Notes: generated by a model from the sequence alone, not told the origin. Counted from the stretch's first letter, positions 24,837 to 33,989 are shown. The stretch: 64,000 nucleotides of DNA from Pseudomonas putida (GCF_028682395.1 NZ_JANHLC010000001.1:992001-1056000), one strand, 5' to 3'. Made by a program: numbers and translations.

Positions 24837-25868
24837 ATGCGCGCCATGACCGGCTACGAACGGGACCAGCGCTTTATCGTTGGGCACTATCAGCCCGCCA
24901 CCCTGATCGACCTCGCCCTCTCCCGCGGGCTGGACAGCCATCGGCTGCTGCGCGGGTGCGAGGTGTTCTACGAGGACATCCGCCGCGGCTCGGCCCGGCT
25001 GAGCCCCGAACAGTTTCTACGCCTGATCGACAATACCCAGCGCCTGCTCGACGCCGACGACAGCAGCTTTCTATTTGGCCAGAGCCTGTTACCGGGCCAC
25101 TTTGGCGATGCCAGCCAGACCCTGCTGCATGCCCGCGACCTGTTCCAGGCCCTGGAGCAGCTATGCGAATTCCAGGCCTTGCTGAGCCCGCTCCTGGCCC
25201 CGCGCCTGCTGGTCGACGCCCAGCAGATTCACCTGTACTGGCTGGACAGCTGCGGCGCCGGCAGCGCCCTGCCATTTCTCAGTGAAACCTGCCTGACGGC
25301 CGTGGTTGCCATGGCCCGAAAAATGGGCGGTGAACGCCTGCCCTGGAAGATTCAGTGCGCCTATCCACAACCGCGCCATATCGAACAGTACTGGGTCCAC
25401 CTGGGCGATGACATTCGCTTCGAGGCCCAGGTCACCCTGCTCTCGCTGCCGCGCGAATATGCCCACCGCCCCTGGCCGACCGCCGCGACCACCGCCGGCC
25501 ACGTGGCCCGCGAAGCCTGCAGCGAACAGTTACGCCAGTTGGGCTGGCAGTCGAGCTTTCTCGACCGTCTCTACGACCATCTGCACGAGCATATCCGCCA
25601 GCCCCTCAACCTGGAACGCGTGGCGGCGGCGTTCGCCATGAGCCCGGCGTCGCTCAAGCGCAAGCTGCATCGCCACGGCACGCACTTCCAGCAGCAGCTC
25701 GACCTGGTCCGGCGGCATGTCGCCCTGTATCTGTATCAGGTCAAGGGCTACACCAACGACGAGGTCTGCAGTTACCTGGGCTTTAGCGACACCACCAACT
25801 TTCGCCGCTCGTTCAAACGCTGGACCGGGCTGACCCCCAGCGCACTGGCACAATGGTTCGGGCGCTAG
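24837..25868 (+). CDS. AraC-family transcriptional regulator
   Basis: 343 residues. The N-terminal 230 residues match the arabinose-binding-type sensor domain found in OruR/ArgR-like Pseudomonas regulators. The C-terminal 100 hold the two AraC helix-turn-helices (LNLERVAAAFAMSPASLKRK and DEVCSYLGFSDTTNFRRSFK). It begins one base after the stop of the degenerate GGDEF gene; a second ATG at 24846 (MTGYERDQR) is an alternative start. The tight linkage suggests that the membrane protein and the regulator belong to one pathway. The target genes are not evident; the DUF2235 lipoprotein downstream is convergent. Confidence 0.86.
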   Translation: MRAMTGYERDQRFIVGHYQPATLIDLALSRGLDSHRLLRGCEVFYEDIRRGSARLSPEQFLRLIDNTQRLLDADDSSFLFGQSLLPGHFGDASQTLLHARDLFQALEQLCEFQALLSPLLAPRLLVDAQQIHLYWLDSCGAGSALPFLSETCLTAVVAMARKMGGERLPWKIQCAYPQPRHIEQYWVHLGDDIRFEAQVTLLSLPREYAHRPWPTAATTAGHVAREACSEQLRQLGWQSSFLDRLYDHLHEHIRQPLNLERVAAAFAMSPASLKRKLHRHGTHFQQQLDLVRRHVALYLYQVKGYTNDEVCSYLGFSDTTNFRRSFKRWTGLTPSALAQWFGR

Positions 25869-25887
25869 GCCGGGCCGCTCCGCCAGG

Positions 25888-27369
25888 CTAGCGCCAGTCG
25901 CGACAACGCAGGCGCTCGTTGACGGACGTGGTCTGGATAATGGGGTGGTCCACATAGTCCGTCACCACACCATCAACGTAGAAGTAGAAACGCTTGCCTT
26001 GGGCAATTCTCAGGTAGACCACGTCCACCACCGAGCCCTGCGGCTTGAGTTGGCGAATAACCCCGGCGGGCACGACCAGGTGGCTTGTGGCCGAGGGCAT
26101 TACGCCAAAGGCAAACTTGAAGTCCGCGCCGCCCGCGCCATTGCTCTGCAGGCTGACGGTCGAAGGCGCCAGCGACTTCGAGACGCTCAATAACTCAAGG
26201 TTCGATCCCTGGCGCAAGGCCGTGAAACTGAAGGTCGGCGTATCAACCCGATTCAGCTCGAACACCCGGCCCAGATTGGGCGCGGACAAGCGTTCGAGGC
26301 TCTGCTGAATATCCCGCGAATCCGCTGGGGTCAGCGCTATCGGCGGCACCTGCCTGATCGTCCTGACAATAGGAGTCGCACCGCCCGCCACGGGTCTTCG
26401 CAACCATCGATCAACATCGCCGCGCGAATCGTGCTTGCCGTCGAGCGCCGGCTCATTGAGCACCTCGAAGCAGGTCTCGGGGATCAGCCCCAATTGCGCC
26501 AGAACCCTGTCCGTCAGGGCCCGGTACTCATCGCCCAGCCCCTGGGAGTACGACATGCCGACATCGGAATGGGCACCGGGCAGAATCAGGGTGTTGATGC
26601 GGGGGTAAAAGGTCTCGACGAGGCTGTCAGCGCGGGTTGGCGTATCGATGTCCACGGGGAACAAGCCGCGCGGCTCATCCCTGGCCACCAGGTGCAGTGA
26701 ATAGTTGAGGGTGCGTGGCAAAGCCAGCTGAATGCCGGTGCCATAGCCGGTGGAGACGCTGTCATAGAGCAGGGCATAAAAACGCAGCGTCGGCCCGTCC
26801 CCTGGCTGCGCCGCAGCGAATCGCCGACGCCATTGCTCGTCGACAATATTCATGAAGTGCCGGGCGCTCGCGGCGCCACGACTAAAACCGGTTACAAACA
26901 CCCGCAGTTGCGCCTGCGGGTGTTCGCCCACAATGACTTCAGCCTGGCTGAAAAAACGCTCGCTGGCGGTTTGCGCCGTGGCGACCATGGTGTAACCCAA
27001 CGCCGCATCCAGCGGATCGACCCGGGCTTTTTGCATCCCCACACCCGGGTAGTATTGCGTGCCCGCCACGCGCCCGGCGATATAGGAAACCACGGTCGGG
27101 CGTTCACCCGCCGGTACCCGGCGTTCATCATTAAGGGTGCCATCGAAGGCAAAGCTGAGCAGGACCGGCACCCGCTGGGGGTCGTCCTGAAACAGCATAT
27201 TGGGGGCGAAGACCTTTTCGTGGGCCTCCTCGATACTCACCGAGTCGCCCGGCTCCACAGGGATCTGCCGCCCTCCCGACACCAGGGTCGTGCAAGCACT
27301 GCTGCCGAGCAGCGCGAGGGCCAGGCTAAGCCCAAGGATGGTTTTAACAGGCAGCTTCCAGGCGGTCAC
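25888..27369 (-). CDS. DUF2235-type alpha/beta hydrolase lipoprotein
   Basis: 493 residues from a GTG start (AAGGAT upstream). The N-terminus is a signal ending in SSAC (Cys26), a somewhat atypical lipobox. The body has the DUF2235 features LSFAFDGTLNDERRV (about 72-85) and the nucleophile elbow VTGFSRGAASARHF with Ser163, then a TLILPGAHSDVGMSYSQGLGD motif that carries the likely catalytic Asp and His. DUF2235 includes type VI secretion phospholipase effectors of the Tle1 group, but those are cytoplasmic before secretion, whereas this one carries its own export signal. A lipase or esterase at the envelope is therefore more likely. It is divergent from the cassette at 27568-31209. Confidence 0.78.
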   Translation of the reverse strand: MTAWKLPVKTILGLSLALALLGSSACTTLVSGGRQIPVEPGDSVSIEEAHEKVFAPNMLFQDDPQRVPVLLSFAFDGTLNDERRVPAGERPTVVSYIAGRVAGTQYYPGVGMQKARVDPLDAALGYTMVATAQTASERFFSQAEVIVGEHPQAQLRVFVTGFSRGAASARHFMNIVDEQWRRRFAAAQPGDGPTLRFYALLYDSVSTGYGTGIQLALPRTLNYSLHLVARDEPRGLFPVDIDTPTRADSLVETFYPRINTLILPGAHSDVGMSYSQGLGDEYRALTDRVLAQLGLIPETCFEVLNEPALDGKHDSRGDVDRWLRRPVAGGATPIVRTIRQVPPIALTPADSRDIQQSLERLSAPNLGRVFELNRVDTPTFSFTALRQGSNLELLSVSKSLAPSTVSLQSNGAGGADFKFAFGVMPSATSHLVVPAGVIRQLKPQGSVVDVVYLRIAQGKRFYFYVDGVVTDYVDHPIIQTTSVNERLRCRDWR

Positions 27370-27567
27370 TTATCAGGATCCTTCGTGATTGCGGGTCAAT
27401 GGCGCCGGCGATAATACCTGCCCCATCGGCAAAACCCAGTGCGCCGATCGAGAGTCAGCCGCGGTTCTATGGCCCATAGCCATTTATCCCACTGTCGTTT
27501 CGAGCGCAAAATCGCCACACTATTGCCCCCTCGCACCGCCTCCGCGCTCCGACGGTAAGGACACCGA

Positions 27568-28074
27568 ATGAAAAAAACCGCGCACCGCCTGCGGGTCGTA
27601 CTCGACTGCAGTTTCACCTATTTGCTGCAACGCGCCTTGCTCGGTCTGCTGGCACTGCTACTGCCCATCCTGGGTGCGGTAGGCCTGTATGCGACCTACA
27701 AGAGCCTCTTTGAATACGGCATGGGCCTGATGGAACTGTCCAAGGTCGAGATCCTTGCCATCGTCCTGTTTATGCTGCTCGAACGTCGCCACAGTTTTTA
27801 CTGCGAGCTGTTCGGCTATGGCGCTTGGAAAAAAATCTGGCGATTGTTTGCGGTCCTGGGCGTTGCCACCGTGCTGGTTCTTGTCGGCGTATTGCTGGTG
27901 CGCAGCTATCCCGCGCTGATTCCGGCCTGGTTGCAACAGATGCTCTGGCTGGGCACCTTCCTGGTAACCCTCTATCTGGCCACTCCGGCGGCCCTGCTCG
28001 GCTCTGCGCCAACCACCCCCACCGAACCAACCGAGCCACCATCCCCTGCTACCCACACGGAAGCCCAGCCATGA
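27568..28074 (+). CDS. Small multi-pass membrane protein of unknown function
   Basis: 168 residues with about four hydrophobic segments (LLQRALLGLLALLLPILGAV, ILAIVLFMLLE, FAVLGVATVLVLVGVLLV, MLWLGTFLVTLYLATPAALL) and a Thr/Pro-rich cytoplasmic or periplasmic tail (PTTPTEPTEPPSPATHTE). I do not recognise the family. AAGGA lies 6 bases upstream of the ATG. Its stop overlaps the next start (ATGA), so it is translationally coupled to the small secreted protein that follows. It is the first gene of a five-gene block on the plus strand. Confidence 0.72.
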   Translation: MKKTAHRLRVVLDCSFTYLLQRALLGLLALLLPILGAVGLYATYKSLFEYGMGLMELSKVEILAIVLFMLLERRHSFYCELFGYGAWKKIWRLFAVLGVATVLVLVGVLLVRSYPALIPAWLQQMLWLGTFLVTLYLATPAALLGSAPTTPTEPTEPPSPATHTEAQP

Positions 28075-28430
28075 AATCGTTGATGTTCGCGTTGCTGCTG
28101 GTCAGCCCCCTGGCCCTGGCTAAACCCGCGTCGGGTTCAGGCATGCAGTTGGTCGAGGCCTGCCAGGAACTGGTGACGATCTATGAAAAACACGACGAGC
28201 AGAAGACCCTGGCCGGCTGGCGCACCTCCGTCTCCGAAGCCCTCCAGGCCGGCTACTGCCGAGGCGTGGTGATTGAGTACCGACGCGCCCGCGCCGAGGC
28301 GCCTGGCAACGTTGCGGCGTGCAAAACCCAGGACTGGTTCGAACAGGCGCAAGCGATTTCAATTTTTGCCCAGGTTTTTTCACAGACCCATACGGTCGGT
28401 GAGTTGTTGGATCAATCCTGTGGCGCCTGA
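28071..28430 (+). CDS. Small secreted four-cysteine protein, Rap1a/Tai-like
   Basis: 119 residues with a signal peptide (MKSLMFALLLVSPLALA). The mature protein has four cysteines (in VEACQELV, AGYCRGVV, AACKTQDW and QSCGA), spaced as in periplasmic Rap1a/Tai-type proteins, which include immunity proteins against type VI amidase effectors. The resemblance is in length, cysteine pattern and the C...G.C.G layout only. It overlaps the previous gene by 4 bases and the next by 11, so it is embedded in an operon. There is no amidase effector next to it, so an immunity role is unproven. Confidence 0.65.
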   Translation: MKSLMFALLLVSPLALAKPASGSGMQLVEACQELVTIYEKHDEQKTLAGWRTSVSEALQAGYCRGVVIEYRRARAEAPGNVAACKTQDWFEQAQAISIFAQVFSQTHTVGELLDQSCGA

Positions 28431-29112
28431 CCTACTGACGCTCCAACAAGCCGTCGGCGATGCGCTGGGGGTCACCCTGACTCGGCATCCGGCGCTGCGC
28501 AATGCCGTCAATACCCTGAGCAACGCCTTTGACAGTGCCGGGCTGATCACCTGGGTCAATCCTCCCTATGGCAGCGCCAGCGACAAGAAGAGGCGCCTGG
28601 TCCGCCCAAACGATCGGACCTGCCTGATCAATGCCGTGCTGATCCAGGGCGTGTTCGCCGAGCCCAAAGTGGTGATCAAGCTGTTCCAGGATCCGGCCGA
28701 GCGCAGCCGCCATGCCGAGTGGGCCAGAACCCTGCTGATCGACCGCCAGAGCATCGCCGGCCAGGGTTTTATTCCCTCCACCTTGCTGCAATTTCTCGAC
28801 CTGTTGGCGGCCGATATCGACCTTAAAGCGGTACGACTGCCCAATCCGTTTGCCACTACCCTGCCGCAGATGGGCCTGGGGCCGAGCAACAGCACCAGCC
28901 TGCTGCGCCTGCTGGCCAGCCAGACCGCCATATTGTCCCAGGGCGATAGTATGATGGCCCACTACCTGGACGGTGATCTGGAGAAAGCCCACGTCGCCGC
29001 GCTTGAAATGACCAGTGACAGCCCAATCCTGAAACAGTGGAAGGCACTGATCGTGGGTGAATACGAAGAGGCCAGAGCCGTCGCGCAACTGCTCGACGAT
29101 TGGCGCCAATAA
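28420..29112 (+). CDS. Hypothetical protein
   Basis: About 230 residues from a GTG at 28420, which would give an 11-base overlap with the previous gene; no better start with a ribosome site is seen. The sequence (APDLLTLQQAVGDALGVTLT...) has no signal peptide or membrane helix and looks alpha-helical, ending in a repeat-like helical region (HYLDGDLEKAHVAALEM, VGEYEEARAVAQLLDDWR) reminiscent of a single TPR hairpin. I do not recognise a family. The gene is coupled to the small secreted protein before it and is followed after 58 bases by the GRDP-like gene. Confidence 0.6.
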   Translation: MAPDLLTLQQAVGDALGVTLTRHPALRNAVNTLSNAFDSAGLITWVNPPYGSASDKKRRLVRPNDRTCLINAVLIQGVFAEPKVVIKLFQDPAERSRHAEWARTLLIDRQSIAGQGFIPSTLLQFLDLLAADIDLKAVRLPNPFATTLPQMGLGPSNSTSLLRLLASQTAILSQGDSMMAHYLDGDLEKAHVAALEMTSDSPILKQWKALIVGEYEEARAVAQLLDDWRQ

Positions 29113-29170
29113 CGCTTTTCTGTGAATTCCACATCCGCAGACTGGCTCCTTGTTCACACAGGAGCCCAGC

Positions 29171-29560
29171 ATGCCAACCCAACCACTCTCAACACTCGCC
29201 CCCGCCGTAAGGCAACTTGATCTGCCCCTGCGTTGGCGCAGATCCCTCGCCCTGCCTTGGGTCGAACCCGAGGCCTTGCTCGAATATCAGCGTTTTCTCA
29301 GCCTCTGCCAGTGGCACGCCCACGACCTGCTGATGCCGACCGGCGCCGCCTGGCGCCTCTGGCAGGCCCATATCCTCGATACCCGCGCCTACCGTGCCGA
29401 CTGCGAAACGCTGTTCGGGCGCTTTCTCGATCACTTCCCCTGGCTGGGTGTCGCCAGCGCCGCAGACCTGCGCGAGCGAGTCGCCGCCCAGCAGCGTTAC
29501 CGGCAACTCTATGCCCGGCATTTCGCTGCCCTCCCCGACCCGCCCGACACATCCTGCTGA
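29171..29560 (+). CDS. GRDP-like (glycine-rich domain-containing protein-type) small protein
   Basis: 129 residues. The core EYQRFLSLCQWHAHDLLMPT and HILDTRAYRADCETLFGRFL resembles the helical N-terminal domain of plant and bacterial glycine-rich-domain-containing proteins, where a conserved D-T-x-x-Y-x-x-D-C segment and a following HxPW (here DHFPWLG) occur; the glycine-rich part itself is absent. Function of the domain is unknown. The ATG has GGAG 6 bases upstream. It lies 44 bases before the beta-CASP gene. Confidence 0.65.
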   Translation: MPTQPLSTLAPAVRQLDLPLRWRRSLALPWVEPEALLEYQRFLSLCQWHAHDLLMPTGAAWRLWQAHILDTRAYRADCETLFGRFLDHFPWLGVASAADLRERVAAQQRYRQLYARHFAALPDPPDTSC

Positions 29561-29604
29561 ACGCGAGCGTCTGCCCAGCACACCCAACCCTCAAGGAACA
29601 TCCC

Positions 29605-31209
29605 ATGTTGAAAATGAAATTCGTCGGCGCCATCGAAGGCATAAGCGGCTCGTGTACCTGGCTGCACCACACCGATTCGGACACGCAGCTGCTGGTCGAC
29701 TGCGGCCTGCACCAGGGTGACGAGCGCGAGCTCTGGCACAACACTCAGGCGTTCCCGTTCAAGCCCGCAAAGCTCAAGTACGTGCTACTGACCCACGCCC
29801 ATATCGACCATTGCGGCTTGCTACCACGCCTGGTCCGCGAAGGTTTCCGCGGGCTGGTCTATGCCACGCGTGCCACCCGAGAACTGAGCGAAGTCATGCT
29901 GCTGGACGCGGCCAGAGTCTCGGGCGGTTTTACCGAACAGCAAGTCCTTGCCATCCGCTGGAGCGTGCTGGATGACGACCTCGGCTTCAAATGGGGCCGG
30001 GGCATTCGCCTGGCACAGGGGTTGCGTATGGCTTATCTGCGCAGCAGCCATATTCTTGGGGCTTGCCTGATCAGCCTGTCCTGGCGCGTGCCAGGTCCCG
30101 ATGGCGAGCGTGACAAAGGCATCTGCTTCAGTGGCGATATCGGCTGCCAGTCCGAGGACAACCCTTACCTGCCGTTGATGAAAGAAGGCCAGCATCCCTA
30201 CGCCGATCTCGACTACATCGTGGTCGAGTCCACGTATGGCGCCCGGGCTCGCGCGCCGGAACATCAATGCGCCGCGACCCGTCTGCAGCGGCTGGGCGAG
30301 GTGATCGCCCACACGCTGCTGCACAAGGGCGGCAAGGTCCTGTTGCCGGCTTTTTCCCTGCACCGCACCCAGGAACTGCTGATGGATGTGCTGCAGTGGA
30401 TGCAGACTGGCGCGCCGGGCTCCCACCTGCCCAACCGCCCCGTCACGGCCCGTGTGCATGCGCCGCTAGGTTGGGCCGTGACCCGGGTCTACGCCCAGAA
30501 CCTGTGCAGCCGCTCACCCAATGGTAAATTCAAGTACCTCAACCAGCGCCTGTGCACGGCGCTGGGCATGGAGGGCGAGGCCATCGAAGCCCTGCTGAAA
30601 AAGCTGGTCGAAGGCCAGGACCATGACGTCGGTACCCGGGGAAAAGTGACCCTGCTCAAGCCCGCAATGCCAGCCAACTACAAGAGCGACGTGGTCATCG
30701 CCAGCGCCGGCATGTGCGATCACGGCCCGGTGACCGGCTACCTGGAGCGCTGGGGCAACGACCCGCGCAATACCGTGATCCTTACGGGCTACCAGTCGCC
30801 TGGTTCAAGGGGTGCGGAACTGATGGCCCGGGCCACGCCGCAGTGTGCGGATGACGCCACGCGCACAGCCGGGCTGGCGGAGGTGGTGGATATGTCGGCG
30901 TTCTACTCGGCGCATGCCGACCAGGGCATGCTGCTCGATTTTCTCTTTCGCACGGATGGCTACGGCACGGGTCGACCGACCACGGTCCTGCTCAACCATG
31001 GCAACGTCCAGGGCAAGCAGGCCTTGCGTGAAGCCATCGAACAACGGGCGCACGCCCAGCGGCCGGGCGAGCGCAGGGTCGCGAACGTGCAGATTGGCGA
31101 CGCCCGCTGGATCAATCTCGACAGCGGCCTGGTGATGGAAGAAAGCGCCACCGAACGCGACTTGCGTGAAGAGGTGGAGCGCCTGCGTGCACTGCTCAGC
31201 CAGACGTGA
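29605..31209 (+). CDS. Beta-CASP metallo-beta-lactamase RNase-like protein (YSH1/CPSF type)
   Basis: 534 residues. The metallo-beta-lactamase half has the metal motif LTHAHIDHCG (H64, H66, D68, H69), the ILGACLI segment and FSGDIG. The beta-CASP insertion begins near the VESTYG motif, followed by KVLLPAFSLHRTQELL. The C-terminal part has the CPSF-like VIASAGMCDHGPVTGYLERW, TGYQSPGSRG and the final metal motif FYSAHADQ, with LNHGNVQGKQAL after it. Relatives are RNA endo- and exonucleases. The ATG at 29605 has AAGGA 7 bases upstream; a longer frame exists but overlaps the previous gene. It closes the cassette and meets the LuxR-type regulator tail to tail. Confidence 0.88.
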   Translation: MLKMKFVGAIEGISGSCTWLHHTDSDTQLLVDCGLHQGDERELWHNTQAFPFKPAKLKYVLLTHAHIDHCGLLPRLVREGFRGLVYATRATRELSEVMLLDAARVSGGFTEQQVLAIRWSVLDDDLGFKWGRGIRLAQGLRMAYLRSSHILGACLISLSWRVPGPDGERDKGICFSGDIGCQSEDNPYLPLMKEGQHPYADLDYIVVESTYGARARAPEHQCAATRLQRLGEVIAHTLLHKGGKVLLPAFSLHRTQELLMDVLQWMQTGAPGSHLPNRPVTARVHAPLGWAVTRVYAQNLCSRSPNGKFKYLNQRLCTALGMEGEAIEALLKKLVEGQDHDVGTRGKVTLLKPAMPANYKSDVVIASAGMCDHGPVTGYLERWGNDPRNTVILTGYQSPGSRGAELMARATPQCADDATRTAGLAEVVDMSAFYSAHADQGMLLDFLFRTDGYGTGRPTTVLLNHGNVQGKQALREAIEQRAHAQRPGERRVANVQIGDARWINLDSGLVMEESATERDLREEVERLRALLSQT

Positions 31210-31247
31210 TCAACCCGGCAAGCTGGCCGTAGCCAGCGCGCCGCGGC

Positions 31248-33989
31248 TCAGGCCAGCACGCCCAGCTCCTTGGCACGGGCCACCGCCTGGGTACGCCGCT
31301 CGACGCCCAGCTTGCTGTTGATATGACTGGCGTGGGTTTTTACGGTGTGCAGGGAAATAAACAATTGCTCGCTGATTTCCTGGTTGGAACAGCCCTGGGC
31401 GATCAACTGCAACACCGCCAATTCACGGCTGCTCAGGTTTTCAATGGGCGCCAACGGCTCGACGGCCTCGCGCACGGGGGCAGCCGCCGGCAACAGCGCT
31501 TGCAGGCTGCGGCGCAAGTGCCCATCGGGGCTGCTGTTGAGCTGTTCGCGCAACCACTGCGGGTGGTCACGCAGCAATTCCCAGAACGGCAACAGCCCTC
31601 CGCCAATCGAGGCATTCAGGGCCTGGGCCAGGCACTGGCGCGCTTCGCTCTCACGGTTTTGCGCCAGCAACAGACGCGCCAGGTGGGTCAAGGCCATCGC
31701 TGCCAGCAGTTGTACGCCACTGGCACGGCTGTACTCCAACAGGGCGCGCAGACGCTGTTCGGCAGCGGCGGTCTGCCCCTGAATCGCTTCAAGCTGGGCT
31801 TTTTGCAGTTCGATATGCTGCGGCAGTCGTGGGTGGAATTCCGGCGCGGCGGCGGGCTGTTCGCCGCTGTAGGTCTGGCCCAGACGGGTCAGCCAGGCCT
31901 CGGCCAGATCAACCCGGCCCTGGGCCAGCCAGAGTTCGCACTTGATCAGGGTAATCATCGCCAGGTAGTAGATCGGTGGCACGTCCCAGATATGCATCAG
32001 CCGCTCAGCCTCGGCCAGTTCGGCAAAGGCCCGGGGGAAATCGCCCAAGCGACCGTCCAGGGTGGCAATCACGCAATGCCCGATCAGCACACTGATATCC
32101 CGACAGGCCCGGGCCTCGGCCAACCCGACGAGCATACGAGCACGCGCGGCTTCCGGTTGCAGGCGCAAGCTCAGCAAAAACCCTTCATACAGGCTCAGGC
32201 GCGCACGCGCGGCATACAGCCGCTGCCCGGACAACCCCTGCAAGCGTTGCAGACCCACTTGCACTTCTTCCTGGGCCCGCAGAATCTCACCACGCGCTTG
32301 CAGCACCCGGGCCCGGTCGTAATGGGCCAAGGCTTCAAACAACGGGTTGCCGACACGCTGGGCCAACTCCAGGGACTCGCGATTGAGGCCCCGGGCGCGC
32401 CACAGGTCACCGTCGACAATCGCCAGGTTGGACAAGGTCGACAGGCAGACCAGACGCTGCCCGTAACGTTTGTGCGGCAGGCTGTCGAGGGCTTCGCCAC
32501 AGTACGCCTGGGTCCGCGCGCTGTCCCCGCGCCCGCGGGCGACTACGCCGCTAAGCGCCAGCCACTGGGCCAGCATGGATTTCTGCGCAGTGGCCGACGG
32601 CGCCGGTAAAAACCGGCTCAAATGGCTGGCCAACTCCTCGGCGGCATCGAGCTGGCAGGCCATGCCCAACGCCCAGCTGTAGAGCACGATCAGCCGCGGT
32701 GTGCTGATCAACAGGCTGTCGGGCAAGTCCATCTTCCAGCGCAGCAACATGCCGACGTTCTGTTCGGCCAGCAGTTGCTCTTCGGAAAGGTTTTGCACCA
32801 GGTTGGCCGCCACATCCAGATGGCCGGCGCGCAGCGCCTGCTCCACGGCCTCGTCCAGCAGGCCCTGGCTGCTGAACCAGCGGCAGGCCCGCAGGTGCAG
32901 GCTCGACAGCGGCACCACGGCACTGACCGCCGGCCGGCTGCGCAGCAAATCGGAAAACAGATGGTGATAGCGAAACCAGTTGCCGCTTTCATCCAGGGGC
33001 ACCAGAAAGACCTGGTGGGACTGCAGGTAACTCAGAATCTGCGCGCTGTCATGGGACTCGCGCAGCGCATCGCACAACTCGCTGCAAAAACGATCCTGGG
33101 GCGCGGTGTCGAACAGAAAGGCCTGGACCTCGGCGGGCAGGCAGTCGATGACCTCTTCGAGCAAGTAGTCGCGGATCAACCCTTCGCCGCCATTCAGCGC
33201 CAGGGGGAAGGCATCCTGCCCACCGGCCTCGGAAGCCGCCAGCAACCAGAAGCGCAACCCGGCCACCCAGCCTTCGCTGCGCTCGATCAAGCGCTCCAGC
33301 GCTTCACCCTGCAACGAACTGCTGTGGCGATCCAACAGGGCCATGGATTCGCCAGGCGTCAGGCGCAGGTCCTGTTCGTGGAGTTCCACCAGCTGTTGGG
33401 ACAGGCGCAGGCGCGCCAGATGCCAGTCCGGCCGTTGGCGGCTGGTCACCAGCACCAGCAGGCCGCCCGGCAGGTGATTCAGGAAGAATTGCAGGCAACG
33501 GTCGAGCACCGCGCCCTGGGCCAGGTGATAGTCGTCGAGCACCAGCAGCAACGGCGAGCTGTGCGACAGGCAGGCGCCCAGCTCGTCGAGCAACTCGTCC
33601 AGCCACTCTTCGAAAGCAAAGGGTTGATGACGCTGACGCATCTTCAACAGGCCCATGGCCTGCCCACCCAATTGGGGGAAATATTGCTGCAAGCCATCGA
33701 GCAGGCGTTCGAGAAACCGCCCCGGATCACTGTCCCGCGCACTGAGCCCCAGCCACAGGCTTTGCCAGGCCGGCGGCAGGCTCTGGCAGAACTCCACCGC
33801 CAGCGAACTCTTGCCAAAGCCGGCGGGCGCGCAGACCAGCAAAAGACGCCCACTCAGGCCCGCACTCAACCGCTCGCACAGGCGCGGTCGCAATACATGG
33901 CCATCAGGCAGTGGCGGTCGGAAAAAACGACCATCCAACGTAGGAATAACAGGGCCTTGCAGCCCTGGAATACGGGACAGATCAGTCAT
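31248..33989 (-). CDS. MalT-like LuxR-family transcriptional activator (large ATP-binding)
   Basis: 913 residues. An N-terminal STAND/NB-ARC-type ATPase with Walker A APAGFGKSS (residues 54-62) and Walker B LLLVLDDYHL, a long helical TPR-like middle region, and a C-terminal LuxR helix-turn-helix (about 850-913: LSSRELAVLQLIAQGCSNQE and ISLHTVKTHASHINSKLGV). Like MalT or AlkS it is expected to oligomerise and activate transcription on binding its inducer and ATP. It lies downstream of the DUF1329 gene in the same direction but beyond a strong terminator. The nearby DUF1329-DUF1302 operon and the acyl-CoA ligase are the natural target candidates. Confidence 0.9.
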   Translation of the reverse strand: MTDLSRIPGLQGPVIPTLDGRFFRPPLPDGHVLRPRLCERLSAGLSGRLLLVCAPAGFGKSSLAVEFCQSLPPAWQSLWLGLSARDSDPGRFLERLLDGLQQYFPQLGGQAMGLLKMRQRHQPFAFEEWLDELLDELGACLSHSSPLLLVLDDYHLAQGAVLDRCLQFFLNHLPGGLLVLVTSRQRPDWHLARLRLSQQLVELHEQDLRLTPGESMALLDRHSSSLQGEALERLIERSEGWVAGLRFWLLAASEAGGQDAFPLALNGGEGLIRDYLLEEVIDCLPAEVQAFLFDTAPQDRFCSELCDALRESHDSAQILSYLQSHQVFLVPLDESGNWFRYHHLFSDLLRSRPAVSAVVPLSSLHLRACRWFSSQGLLDEAVEQALRAGHLDVAANLVQNLSEEQLLAEQNVGMLLRWKMDLPDSLLISTPRLIVLYSWALGMACQLDAAEELASHLSRFLPAPSATAQKSMLAQWLALSGVVARGRGDSARTQAYCGEALDSLPHKRYGQRLVCLSTLSNLAIVDGDLWRARGLNRESLELAQRVGNPLFEALAHYDRARVLQARGEILRAQEEVQVGLQRLQGLSGQRLYAARARLSLYEGFLLSLRLQPEAARARMLVGLAEARACRDISVLIGHCVIATLDGRLGDFPRAFAELAEAERLMHIWDVPPIYYLAMITLIKCELWLAQGRVDLAEAWLTRLGQTYSGEQPAAAPEFHPRLPQHIELQKAQLEAIQGQTAAAEQRLRALLEYSRASGVQLLAAMALTHLARLLLAQNRESEARQCLAQALNASIGGGLLPFWELLRDHPQWLREQLNSSPDGHLRRSLQALLPAAAPVREAVEPLAPIENLSSRELAVLQLIAQGCSNQEISEQLFISLHTVKTHASHINSKLGVERRTQAVARAKELGVLA

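Noticed and set aside
25888..27369. DUF2235 protein as a type VI secretion phospholipase effector
   Set aside because: It has its own lipoprotein-type signal, and no VgrG, Hcp, PAAR or adaptor gene is nearby, so a secreted or envelope enzyme fits better.
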